Shown here: one piece after another, positions 28,516-35,826 of the stretch
How positions within the stretch are numbered: the stretch's first letter is position 1
How the letters are laid out: each line of letters opens with the position of its first letter
From: Fibrobacter sp.
GTDB lineage: Bacteria > Fibrobacterota > Fibrobacteria > Fibrobacterales > Fibrobacteraceae
Reading direction: 5' to 3'
DNA length: 36,100 nucleotides
Assembly: GCF_017545445.1 (NCBI RefSeq)
Contig: NZ_JAFWOM010000151.1
Coordinates: 1-36,100 of the forward strand
Notes under the pieces: generated by a model
What the model was told of the DNA's origin: nothing
Databases searched by the model: none
The model's input: the letters and a program-made list of their open reading frames with translations, nothing else
Position numbers and translations under genes: made by a program

Positions 28516-30295
28516 ACATCTGTCCTTTGCTGCCGTTGATAATCCATTGGCAGAGGGCGGTAATGCCGTCGTAGTCGGGGAGGGTCTGGATAAAGTTTTT
28601 GGACTTGCTGCGTTCGATGAAGTTTCGCCAGACCATCTCGTTTTTGCCGTCCAGCCCCAGGTGTTCTTCGATTGCGCCGCGAGTCCACACCCAAATTCCT
28701 TGCTTGCAGAGCTTATCGTGGATGTTCTTGATGGGCTCTTTGGCTTCGGGCATGGCGGCCATCATGGCGTATGCTTTTGATGCGGGAATGTTGCTGTGCT
28801 TGTTCACTGGAATGCCGTTGACTAAACGCAAGTGCTTTTGGAAGGCGAGTTCGCGGAAAAGATTGCGGCAAATTGTAACGTCCGGGTCGTCTTCGCTTAT
28901 GAATCCATCGCGGGTGGCGGTGGTGAAGGCGTAATCCAAATCGACGATGGCGCGCACGGGAATGTCCATGGCGGCAAGCACTTGCATGCTCTTGCGGGTA
29001 TTGCTCACGCCGCCTTGACGCACGAGGGCACATTTGATGAGCGAAAAAGACTGCCCCGTAATGCGTTCGAAAAGGGCGGGGAGCACTCGCCATTCCGTTT
29101 TGCCTTCGGTGAGGAGCACGTAGTCTGCAAACAAAAGTTCATTGCTGTTCGAAAGGCTAAAGAGCATTTGCAGCTGGCTTGGCGCGTCTTGAACCACTTG
29201 GCGCACGGCGTCTTCCATTCGCTTGCGCATAAACGTTCCGCGTTTTCTGTTCTTGCGGATCAAAAGCGATGTGCTTACGTCTTCGCTGGTAACCATTTGT
29301 GCGGAATGTGTTGCGAAAACGACTTGGTAGCCTTCGTTCGAAAGTTTCTTGAGGGCAACGCGTACAAGTTCAACGGCCTGCGGGTGCAAGAAAAGCTCCG
29401 GCGAATCAATCAGCATGAGCGTGCGGCTCAAGTGATGGTTGTTGTGGTGCTTCTTGATGTCGGCGAGGTAACGGATAAGCGCCATTTGGATGGCTCGTTG
29501 CGAACCTGCGCCCATGCGCGAAATGTCGCGTTCGAATCCGTCATCTTCATCGACGACTTTGATGGAGGCGCTCTTGAGGAATGTTTCAAGCGTCGGGACG
29601 GGAATGTCGAGCTCAACGCGGACGCTTGGGAATAGCGGGCGGAGTGCCGTATTGACTTCTCGGTCGAACGACTTGATTTCTTCGGCTTGCCGGTCGCTTC
29701 CAGAACAAGTTAATTCCGTAAAACGCTCGATGACTTCACTCAGTTCGCCGCCAAACCGGCGTTCCAGAGGCTTGAAAATTTCGTGCAAAAGCTTTGTATA
29801 AGCTTGGTTCCCTTCAAAGTCCCAGATGGCAATGGATTCCGGGAACATGCGGTTGAACGCGGCGATGAATTTGTCGTTGACGCGGACCCAGTCCTTGCCG
29901 CCTTTGCGTTTGCCGTTCATCGGGCAGAATGCCCAGAACTCGATATTGCCGGGGAGTTCGCCCGGAATGCGCTGGATTTTTTTGACGCGCAACATGGTGT
30001 TGCTCAAAAAAGGCGTGATTTCCACCGCTTTTTCTTCGCCGAGGCGGTTCAGCACTTGTTCGGTGATGCCTTCGAAAATTCCTTCGGCTTCGACGGGGTG
30101 GTTCGGGTCGTCAAAATATGAGATGTCCAGAGAAAAATTCGCAAGCAGCCAGCGGATTCCCATCAAAATATTCGTCTTTCCGGCGTTGTTGTAACCAATT
30201 AAAGCTGTAAAATCGCTCAGCGGAAAAGTCTCGCGCTGTATGGAGCGGAGATTCGAAATCGTAATCTTTGACAGTTTAAGTGCTTGCTGTTGCAT
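28514..30295 (-). CDS. OLD-family ATP-dependent endonuclease (ABC ATPase plus TOPRIM)
   Basis: The product has 593 residues. The N-terminal ATPase has Walker A GYNNAGKTN (Lys40), an ABC signature-like MGAGSQRA (261-268), Walker B LMLIDSPE (Asp297, Glu300) and H-loop His330 in FATHS. The C-terminal TOPRIM domain has LLTEGKTEW (Glu397) and DLDYAF (Asp452, Asp454), the metal site of the nuclease. This is the domain order of OLD (overcoming lysogenization defect) nucleases, several of which act in phage defence. It stands alone: no UvrD-like helicase (as in Gabija) or reverse transcriptase is adjacent, so it fits a class 1 type. It is cytoplasmic, with no clear ribosome site. Defence is a family-based inference. 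Confidence 0.88.
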   Translation of the reverse strand: MQQQALKLSKITISNLRSIQRETFPLSDFTALIGYNNAGKTNILMGIRWLLANFSLDISYFDDPNHPVEAEGIFEGITEQVLNRLGEEKAVEITPFLSNTMLRVKKIQRIPGELPGNIEFWAFCPMNGKRKGGKDWVRVNDKFIAAFNRMFPESIAIWDFEGNQAYTKLLHEIFKPLERRFGGELSEVIERFTELTCSGSDRQAEEIKSFDREVNTALRPLFPSVRVELDIPVPTLETFLKSASIKVVDEDDGFERDISRMGAGSQRAIQMALIRYLADIKKHHNNHHLSRTLMLIDSPELFLHPQAVELVRVALKKLSNEGYQVVFATHSAQMVTSEDVSTSLLIRKNRKRGTFMRKRMEDAVRQVVQDAPSQLQMLFSLSNSNELLFADYVLLTEGKTEWRVLPALFERITGQSFSLIKCALVRQGGVSNTRKSMQVLAAMDIPVRAIVDLDYAFTTATRDGFISEDDPDVTICRNLFRELAFQKHLRLVNGIPVNKHSNIPASKAYAMMAAMPEAKEPIKNIHDKLCKQGIWVWTRGAIEEHLGLDGKNEMVWRNFIERSKSKNFIQTLPDYDGITALCQWIINGSKGQM

Positions 30296-30433
30296 AGCTT
30301 GAAACTATAAAAACTTTTTGCAAAAAGTCTTGTTTTAAGCGAATGGAAGTGAAAAAGTGCAAATAAAGACAGTTTAAATTGGAATGAATGGTGCGGCTTG
30401 CCGCCAAAAGTCTGTTTTTGATGATTAAAAACG

Positions 30434-30472
30434 AAAAAACATCACAGCTGTTGGGGCTATGATGTTTTTTTT
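30434..30472. terminator. AT-rich terminator-like hairpin upstream of 30688
   Basis: AAAAAACATCA and TGATGTTTTTT pair around a 15-base loop, with A and T runs on both sides. It lies between two divergent genes, where no terminator is expected, so a short transcript may end here. The rest of the gap 30296-30687 is AT-rich, with a small GCGGC-TT-GCCGC-like palindrome near 30393 and no gene I can defend. Confidence 0.6.
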
Positions 30473-30687
30473 GGGGTTAGGAGGAGAACAAAGAGTTCTT
30501 GTACTTAAAGTTATTTAAAGTTGAGGGATGTTAGTCGTTTTTGATGTGTTTCGCGTTGAAAAGTGTTGAGAACTTCTCAATGGGCCGTTGTGAATTTTCT
30601 ACAATTAATAATAGGTACGAAAAAAAGAGGTTTTGTTTCGTGTTGAACAATGAAAATGTATCAAGAATAATTTCTAAATTTTCGGGC

Positions 30688-31653
30688 ATGAAGAAATATG
30701 CTGCTCCAGTTATTCTTTTTGTTTTGGCCTGTGCCTTAATTGTTTACCTCAAAGTTGATTTCTCCGGTTCTTCTACGTCGTTTGACGTGGGCCGGTACAT
30801 GAAAACTCGAGCCAAGGTTGATTCTTTGGAAGTTGCCTTGTGGAACGCTCAAGGTAATGTCGATGCACAAGTGGCTATTCGCGACGAGCTTTCAAATGCT
30901 TGGGAAGAACTTTCGGCCATGCGAACGAATACAGCTCCAGCCGATGCGGAAAACCCTGAAGAAAATGCGGGGGGGCTTTCAAGCGGTGTTTGGCTTTGGA
31001 TTATCGGCGGAACGCTTGCCGTGCTTCTCTGCGCTGTTGTTTTAGTGCTGGTGCTCATCCATCGCAAGAAAGTTGTTGAAACCCGGATGATGGAAGCTTT
31101 GGCGAAATCTAGGGAAACCGCGGGAATGGCTGCTGTAAATCGTGCAGTCACTAACAACGAAACGATGACTTCAACGCGAGTCCATACTCCGAAAAAGTCC
31201 ATCATCGACGAAGCGGAAGAATTTGCTGCCAAACGCCGTGAAACGCAGGCGATGCAGGCGAGCGCTGCTTCGGAGCCGAAGGCTGCGTTCGAAGACGAAA
31301 ACGGTGTTCCCGAAAACAAAATTTTAACGTCGCCGTTTAACGGCAAGACGATTCTTCGCCCGACGGCAAGAGAACGTATTACGTCTGCGATGCAGTCGCT
31401 TTCCGACGTGCTGCACCATGACCGTACGAAGGTTTCGCTCCCTAAGGAACAAACTCCACCGAAACCCGAAGTGGCGGCCCCTGCTGCAAGTCCTCTTGAG
31501 ATGAACCGCTTTGATCGCGAATCGTCGGTGAACAGCAAGATTTTGCAGATGTCCCGTAGAGGGTTCCCGGCTTCGGCAATCGCATCGAAGTTAAGGATTC
31601 CTCAGGCGAAGGTCGAGGCTGTTATCAAGGAAGCCGTCGAAGCGGGTAACTGA
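30688..31653 (+). CDS. Membrane protein with C-terminal helix-turn-helix-like segment
   Basis: The product has 321 residues from ATG 30688. There are two membrane helices: one at the N-terminus (APVILFVLACALIVYLKV) and one near 101-123 (VWLWIIGGTLAVLLCAVVLV), with a coiled-coil stretch between them (MKTRAKVDSLEVALWNAQGN). A long, Ala/Lys/Glu-rich cytoplasmic linker follows. The C-terminus (ILQMSRRGFPASAIASKLRI, then PQAKVEAVIKE) resembles the small helix-turn-helix seen at the end of DUF6115/DUF2802-type proteins. Function unknown. An alternative start is GTG 30640, with AAGAGG upstream, adding 16 residues; this has the better ribosome site. The stop overlaps truA by one base (TGATG). Confidence 0.7.
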   Translation: MKKYAAPVILFVLACALIVYLKVDFSGSSTSFDVGRYMKTRAKVDSLEVALWNAQGNVDAQVAIRDELSNAWEELSAMRTNTAPADAENPEENAGGLSSGVWLWIIGGTLAVLLCAVVLVLVLIHRKKVVETRMMEALAKSRETAGMAAVNRAVTNNETMTSTRVHTPKKSIIDEAEEFAAKRRETQAMQASAASEPKAAFEDENGVPENKILTSPFNGKTILRPTARERITSAMQSLSDVLHHDRTKVSLPKEQTPPKPEVAAPAASPLEMNRFDRESSVNSKILQMSRRGFPASAIASKLRIPQAKVEAVIKEAVEAGN

Positions 31654-32405
31654 TGCGTTACCGTTTTCGTTGCGAATACCTGGGCAGCGCTTTTTACGGT
31701 TGGCAAGAACAGAACTGCGGGGGCAAACTCCGTTTTGTAACAGTGCAATCGACGCTTGAAGAGGCGTTGTCAGTTGCATTGCGTTCGCCAATCCGCATAG
31801 TGGGGTCGGGCCGGACGGACACCGGCGTGCATGCCCGCGGGCAGTGCGTCCATTTTGATTTTGATGGTGAACTCGACCCGCAGAAGGTCGTCCGCTCTGT
31901 GAACGGTCTTACAAAACGCTTGATCCGCATCCGCGACTTGGAACCGTGCGCTGCGGACTTCAATGCCCGTTACGATGCCGTCTTGCGTTATTACCAATAC
32001 ACGATTTTTACGCGCCCGGTGGCGTTGATGCGTGACTTTGGGTGGGAGTGCGGCTCGCTGAATTTGGATATTGATGCGATGGGTCGCGAGGCGGCGTCAT
32101 TCTTGGGCGAGCATGACTTTATTGATTTTTGCATTCCGCGCAACGATGGAAAATCGACACTTTGTACGTTAAGTGAATTTCGCCTGGAACGACTGAACGA
32201 CTGGAGCTGCATGTTCCACATCAAAGGAAACCGCTTTTTGCACCGCCAAGTGCGTGCGATGGTCGGCACGCTTTTTGATGTAGGGCGAGGCCGCTATCCT
32301 GAGGGCACGGTCCAGCAAATTTTCGCCAAGCAATTCAAGGGCGAACGCACATGGGCACCACCGCAAGGCCTAGTGCTAGAAAACGTGGAATATAGGGATT
32401 ATTAG
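31653..32405 (+). CDS. truA: tRNA pseudouridine(38-40) synthase
   Basis: The product has 250 residues. It isomerises uridines 38-40 in the anticodon stem of several tRNAs. Family landmarks: RFRCEYLGSAFYGWQEQ at the N-terminus, the catalytic loop GSGRTDTGVHARGQ with Asp56, the FNARYDAVLRYYQYTIF segment, HDFIDFC, and RFLHRQVRAMVGTLFDVGRG near the C-terminus. It is cytoplasmic and works as a dimer. Its ATG overlaps the upstream membrane-protein gene by one base, so translation is coupled. The TAG stop is followed within two bases by the heptad element H6. Confidence 0.96.
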   Translation: MRYRFRCEYLGSAFYGWQEQNCGGKLRFVTVQSTLEEALSVALRSPIRIVGSGRTDTGVHARGQCVHFDFDGELDPQKVVRSVNGLTKRLIRIRDLEPCAADFNARYDAVLRYYQYTIFTRPVALMRDFGWECGSLNLDIDAMGREAASFLGEHDFIDFCIPRNDGKSTLCTLSEFRLERLNDWSCMFHIKGNRFLHRQVRAMVGTLFDVGRGRYPEGTVQQIFAKQFKGERTWAPPQGLVLENVEYRDY

Positions 32406-32549
32406 GGAGTGGTTAGTAAACAGTGATTAGTAAACAGGAATGAATTTAGTGGTTAGTATGCAGTGGTTAGTGAGCGGGAACGTAAAGGAAACGTTCTTAT
32501 TGCAATCCTAACCACTAATCACTAACCACTAATCACTGCGATACAGCCG
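32406..32549. repeat. Heptad element H6, inverted pair between convergent truA and pdxJ
   Basis: The left arm starts at 32408 with AGTGGTT, AGTAAAC, AGTGATT, AGTAAAC, AGGAATG and, after a 5-base slip, AGTGGTT, AGTATGC, AGTGGTT, AGTGAGC. The right arm (32504-32538) reads AATCCTA, ACCACTA, ATCACTA, ACCACTA, ATCACTG. The centre holds the hairpin GAACGT-AAAGG-AAACGTTC. On the minus strand the element begins at the pdxJ stop as TAGCGGCTGTATCGCAGTG. It fills the whole gap between two gene ends. Confidence 0.85.
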
Positions 32550-33278
32550 CTATTGCCTAATCGCTTCAATCATTTCTTTCACGGCGCGTTCCATGCCGAC
32601 GAGCGCTGCGCGGCTTACGATGCTGTGGCCGACGATGATTTCGTCGATGCCGTCAATTTGAGCAACGGCTTCTACGTTTCTGTAGTTGAGGCCGCGACCG
32701 GCGAGAACTTTCAAGCCGTACTTGTGTGCAAGGACCGTCATGTCCTGCAATGCGGAAATTTCGCGATCGACTTCTTCGCGGCTGCCGAGTTCAAATGCGG
32801 TGGCGTACTTGCCGGTGTTGAATTCCACAAAGCTTGCGCCGACTTTCTTTGCCGCTTTAACTTGTTCTGTCTCGGCGTCAATGAAAATGCTCACCATGAT
32901 ATCGTTGTTTTTGAGAGTCATGATGTACTTTGCGAGTTCATCAATTTGAGCGGAAACGTTCAGTCCGTCTTCCGTCGAAAGTTCCGTGTGAACTTCGGGA
33001 ACGAGAGTCACCATGTCCGGTTGGCGGTTGATGGCGAATTGCACCATCTCCTGTTTCGGAGCCATTTCAAGATTCAACTTTGTCGTAACTGTTCCGCGGA
33101 GGAGCCTGATGTCGCGGTCTTGAATGTGACGCTTGTCTTCGCGGAGGTGCGCTGTGATACCATTGCAACCGGCGAGTTCTGCAATCATGGCCGCTGCGAC
33201 CGGATCGGGTTCCTTGCCTTTACGTGCTTCACGGATTGTTGCAATATGATCTACGTTTACACCGAGTTTGATAGACAT
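32550..33278 (-). CDS. pdxJ: Pyridoxine 5'-phosphate synthase
   Basis: The product has 242 residues, full length. It joins 3-amino-2-oxopropyl phosphate and deoxyxylulose 5-phosphate to make pyridoxine 5'-phosphate. Landmarks: LGVNVDHIATIREARKGKEP at the N-terminus, GITAHLREDKRHIQDRDI, KLNLEMAPKQEMV, VTLVPEVHTELSTEDGL, VEFNTGKYA and the C-terminal IVGHSIVSRAALVGMERAV. It is a cytoplasmic TIM barrel. AGGAGAG precedes the ATG. It starts 8 bases after the stop of the upstream deacetylase-like gene, so both are one operon. Its TAG stop is part of heptad element H6. Confidence 0.97.
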   Translation of the reverse strand: MSIKLGVNVDHIATIREARKGKEPDPVAAAMIAELAGCNGITAHLREDKRHIQDRDIRLLRGTVTTKLNLEMAPKQEMVQFAINRQPDMVTLVPEVHTELSTEDGLNVSAQIDELAKYIMTLKNNDIMVSIFIDAETEQVKAAKKVGASFVEFNTGKYATAFELGSREEVDREISALQDMTVLAHKYGLKVLAGRGLNYRNVEAVAQIDGIDEIIVGHSIVSRAALVGMERAVKEMIEAIRQ

Positions 33279-33286
33279 AGGCTCTC

Positions 33287-34396
33287 CTATTTTGAATTGA
33301 ATAAAGTAGATAAATCTACAAGTGTTGTGCCTTGCTTGGCGGCCTTCTTGGCGATATTCTCAAGTTTAGACAAATTTTGCTCTGTCAGTGGAATAACCAT
33401 CACGGATGTGCCGCTTTTGGGGGCTTCCCTAAGCTTTTGATGAATATAGTCCTCTATAGAACTATTGTCGGGATTGTATGGAAACGCGACTTTGCAGTTG
33501 ATTTCGAAGTCCTTGCAAGTTTGCGGGACGACCGTGCGTTCTTCCATGGACAAATCCAAAAACCACATGTACTTTTTTTCGACGGGCTTCAAGATGGCCT
33601 GCAAAAGTTGTCTATGCTTGACAGCTTGTTCTCCGTATCGCGTGGCGACTCCCGCTGCATTGGGGAGGACTTCTTTTGCATCGCTGATTGTTTCTTCAAT
33701 CTGCTCTGCGGTGTGGTGGATGCGGAGCGGACGCAATTTGTTGTGAACCTTGTTCAGCTTGGTGGATTCCATGGCAAGCCAAAGTACGATTTCTTTGTTT
33801 CTTATTTTGTTCAAGTCTTTGTAGAAATCGTCGTTAAGCCCAAATGGTGGAACTAGCAAGTCGAACGGAAAATCCAAATTGTTCAACTTGGCAATGATTT
33901 CAGATGAGAGGCTTGTCGTCTGGAACGCAATCGACATGAGCGATGCGTTTTTCATGAAGACATTTTCTGAAACCTGGAGTGTCAGATGGAGCGTATCTCT
34001 TTTGGGTGTCAGGACATCGACTCTTGCGGACTGGTAGGAGTTGGGGTTGTCGCTGAGTTCTTCCATCCAAAGTATGGATCCGCCCCGTTTTTGGATAAAT
34101 TTCTGAGCTTGCATGAGATAGACGACAATCGTTTTTCCGCGTGCGAGCGTCCAAATATTCCGCTTGGAACGTTTGGAATAACTGGACGAAATAATCTTCA
34201 ACTCGTCCTGCAATTTTTTTTCAAAGGGTATAGAGTCTTGCTCGTCCGTAATTTCTTCTGTTGCAATGGAACCTGAAGACACCTCGGTATTCTTGCGGTT
34301 TAGGAACATCTTGTCTTGTGCGTTCAAGAAAAAAGCTAATCCGGCTAAAATCCCCGATGCTAAAAAAAGTGCGACAATGTGTTTTAGCTTAATCAT
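33287..34396 (-). CDS. Divergent polysaccharide deacetylase-like protein (YibQ/PF04748-like), degenerate
   Basis: The product has 369 residues. One N-terminal membrane helix (IVALFLASGILAGLAFFL) places it in the envelope. After a linker, residues about 150-365 resemble the divergent polysaccharide deacetylase family: FDLLVPPFG, HTAEQIEETISDAKEVLPNA, GVATRYGEQAVKHRQLLQAI, WFLDLSMEERTVVPQTCKDF, and the ending GTSVMVIPLTEQNLSKLENI, VDLSTLF. The family's GxNNHMGS motif is here GVATRYGE, so the usual metal-binding His is absent; activity is doubtful. It precedes pdxJ by 8 bases, with no obvious functional link. The start at 34396 is divergent from miaA, 30 bases away. Confidence 0.7.
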   Translation of the reverse strand: MIKLKHIVALFLASGILAGLAFFLNAQDKMFLNRKNTEVSSGSIATEEITDEQDSIPFEKKLQDELKIISSSYSKRSKRNIWTLARGKTIVVYLMQAQKFIQKRGGSILWMEELSDNPNSYQSARVDVLTPKRDTLHLTLQVSENVFMKNASLMSIAFQTTSLSSEIIAKLNNLDFPFDLLVPPFGLNDDFYKDLNKIRNKEIVLWLAMESTKLNKVHNKLRPLRIHHTAEQIEETISDAKEVLPNAAGVATRYGEQAVKHRQLLQAILKPVEKKYMWFLDLSMEERTVVPQTCKDFEINCKVAFPYNPDNSSIEDYIHQKLREAPKSGTSVMVIPLTEQNLSKLENIAKKAAKQGTTLVDLSTLFNSK

Positions 34397-34426
34397 TACA
34401 TGTATAAATATAACTACATTGGACGC

Positions 34427-35356
34427 ATGCCTATTCTGTTTGCACTTGTTGGAGCTACTGGTGTTGGCAAGTCTCGCCTTTCACTGGAACTGGCGGAACG
34501 TTTTAATGCTGAAATCATCGGTGTAGATTCTCGTCAGATTTACAAAGGGTTCGCGATTGGAACCGCACAGCCTCCGCTCAAGGATTTGGCTCGTGTAAAG
34601 CACCACCAGGTGGATTTCCTCGATCCTCGCATGGCGTATTCTGCTGGCGACTTTTGTGCGAACGTGAAAAAGCTTTTGTCTGAAAATCCGAACCAAAATT
34701 ACATCTTGGTCGGTGGTACAGGCCTATATCTCCAGTCGCTAATGCTTGGGCTTCCACAACTTCCAAAAGCTGACGAATTTATTCGTAAATCGTTGGAGGA
34801 AGATGCAGCTCGCGTGGGTAATAGTAATTTGTACGAAAAAGCGAAATTGGTGGATCCCAAAGCGACGGAGAAAGTCGAAGTCAATAACATCCAGCGTATT
34901 ATCCGCATTTTGGAGGTTTATCAGCTGACGGGCCGCAAACTTTCGGACTGGCAAAAGGAGCGTGTAGGCGGAATTGGCGTTTTGCCGGTGTTCTGGCTAA
35001 ACCGCAGCCGTGAAAATCTCTATGCAAGAATTGATGCACGTGTCGATCAGATGATGGCGGATGGCTGGCTCGATGAAATTCATGAGCTCGCAAAGACTGT
35101 GCCGCTCGATGCTCCGGCATGGCAAAGTCTTGGTTATAAGGAACTTTTGGGTGCAAAAGACGATGCGCAGGTAAAAACCGTTTTGGAAGATGTCAAGCGC
35201 AAAACGCGGAATTACGCCAAGCGGCAGTTGACATGGTTCCGCTGGCAAGTGAAATCGACCGAAGTCGATTTAGATAATTGCAAAAATCCCCTTGAATACG
35301 TTCTAGAAGGCCTTTCTCGACCTCGGACTCGTCATCCTGCTGAACGCGAAGCGTGA
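34427..35356 (+). CDS. miaA: tRNA dimethylallyltransferase
   Basis: The product has 309 residues. It transfers a dimethylallyl group to N6 of A37 in tRNAs that read UNN codons. Landmarks: P-loop GATGVGKS (9-16), IIGVDSRQIYKGFAIGTAQP with the catalytic Asp, HHQVDFLDP, ILVGGTGLYLQSL, and RNYAKRQLTWFRW near the C-terminus, typical of MiaA. The ATG at 34427 fits the family N-terminus; an in-frame ATG at 34400 overlaps a TATAAA box (34403-34408) that may be its -10 element. The last residues (LSRPRTRHPAEREA) are encoded by REP-like DNA (GTCATCCTGCTGAACGCGAA), so the natural end has probably been replaced by a repeat. Confidence 0.94.
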   Translation: MPILFALVGATGVGKSRLSLELAERFNAEIIGVDSRQIYKGFAIGTAQPPLKDLARVKHHQVDFLDPRMAYSAGDFCANVKKLLSENPNQNYILVGGTGLYLQSLMLGLPQLPKADEFIRKSLEEDAARVGNSNLYEKAKLVDPKATEKVEVNNIQRIIRILEVYQLTGRKLSDWQKERVGGIGVLPVFWLNRSRENLYARIDARVDQMMADGWLDEIHELAKTVPLDAPAWQSLGYKELLGAKDDAQVKTVLEDVKRKTRNYAKRQLTWFRWQVKSTEVDLDNCKNPLEYVLEGLSRPRTRHPAEREA

Positions 35357-35370
35357 AGACAACCTCGAAA

Positions 35371-35405
35371 GGCGAGTGTTGCAGCCGTGCTTGCATGGAC
35401 CGAGC
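35371..35405 (+). repeat. CTYG-apex hairpin repeat, copy G
   Basis: Stem CCGTG (35385-35389) and CATGG (35394-35398) with one G-T pair around CTTG; flanks GGCGAGTGTTGCAG and ACCGAGCCAAAG. It is followed by TTGGGG-CTTG-CCCCA, as in copy F. Confidence 0.65.
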
Positions 35406-35453
35406 CAAAGAGGTTGGGGCTTGCCCCATTCAGTTATTTTTCGTCTTGTGTCA

Positions 35454-35494
35454 CCCCGGCCTAAGGTTGGTGAGCCTGTCGAACCATGCCGGGG
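35454..35494. repeat. Mosaic REP-like palindrome before the rRNA promoters
   Basis: CCCCGGC (35454-35460) and GCCGGGG (35488-35494) frame a 27-base module (CTAAGGTTGGTGAGCCTGTC...) that is a near copy of the middle of the 53-base repeat at 10640 and 24039. This shows that the repeat families exchange modules. In RNA it would form a strong hairpin that could end miaA transcription. Confidence 0.65.
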
Positions 35495-35539
35495 TCGGCA
35501 TTTTGAATAACCCCTTGAAAGATTTCTGTTAATAGACTG

Positions 35540-35569
35540 TTGACATTGTGTAGTGCCGACGGCATACAT
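35540..35569 (+). promoter_or_regulatory. Upstream rRNA promoter candidate (P1)
   Basis: TTGACA (35540-35545) is followed after 17-18 bases by CATACA/ATACAT (35563-35569). The -35 box is perfect and the -10 box is weak. It lies about 80 bases upstream of the second promoter. Confidence 0.45.
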
Positions 35570-35621
35570 CCCGTTTTATCGAAAAAAATGAAAAAAAGTG
35601 AATTTTTTTTGCTTTTACCCC

Positions 35622-35649
35622 TTGCAAAGATATCTGAAAATTCTATAAT
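35622..35649 (+). promoter_or_regulatory. Main rRNA promoter candidate (P2)
   Basis: TTGCAA (35622-35627), 16-base spacer and a perfect TATAAT (35644-35649). An A/T-tract region at 35581-35617 (GAAAAAAATG, AATTTTTTTT) looks like an UP element. Transcription would start near 35656, giving a leader of about 170 bases before 16S rRNA. Confidence 0.7.
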
Positions 35650-35655
35650 TGGCGC

Positions 35656-35826
35656 CGTTCCTGAGAGACGAGGCCGAAACGAAGAAACGGAAGCCGAGAA
35701 CGAAGGAAAAATCGAAAGCCCGCGAGACTTTCGGGAATATTGAAGGAATCGGAGATGTGCTTAGTGACGGCCCAAGAAAATTTCTTGGAAGTCTTTTACG
35801 GAAAACAGGACAGACTATTTGAAAAA
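35656..35826 (+). other. rRNA operon leader
   Basis: This is the transcribed leader before 16S. It contains CGAAAG/CTTTCG (around 35709-35734) and a perfect 8-base-pair palindrome CCAAGAAA-A-TTTCTTGG (35772-35788). One of these probably belongs to the processing stem or antitermination region. I could not identify a clear boxA. No tRNA or protein gene is present. Confidence 0.5.

Noticed and set aside
28514..30295. Gabija defence system
   Set aside because: The GajA-like domain order is present, but no UvrD-type GajB helicase gene is next to it.
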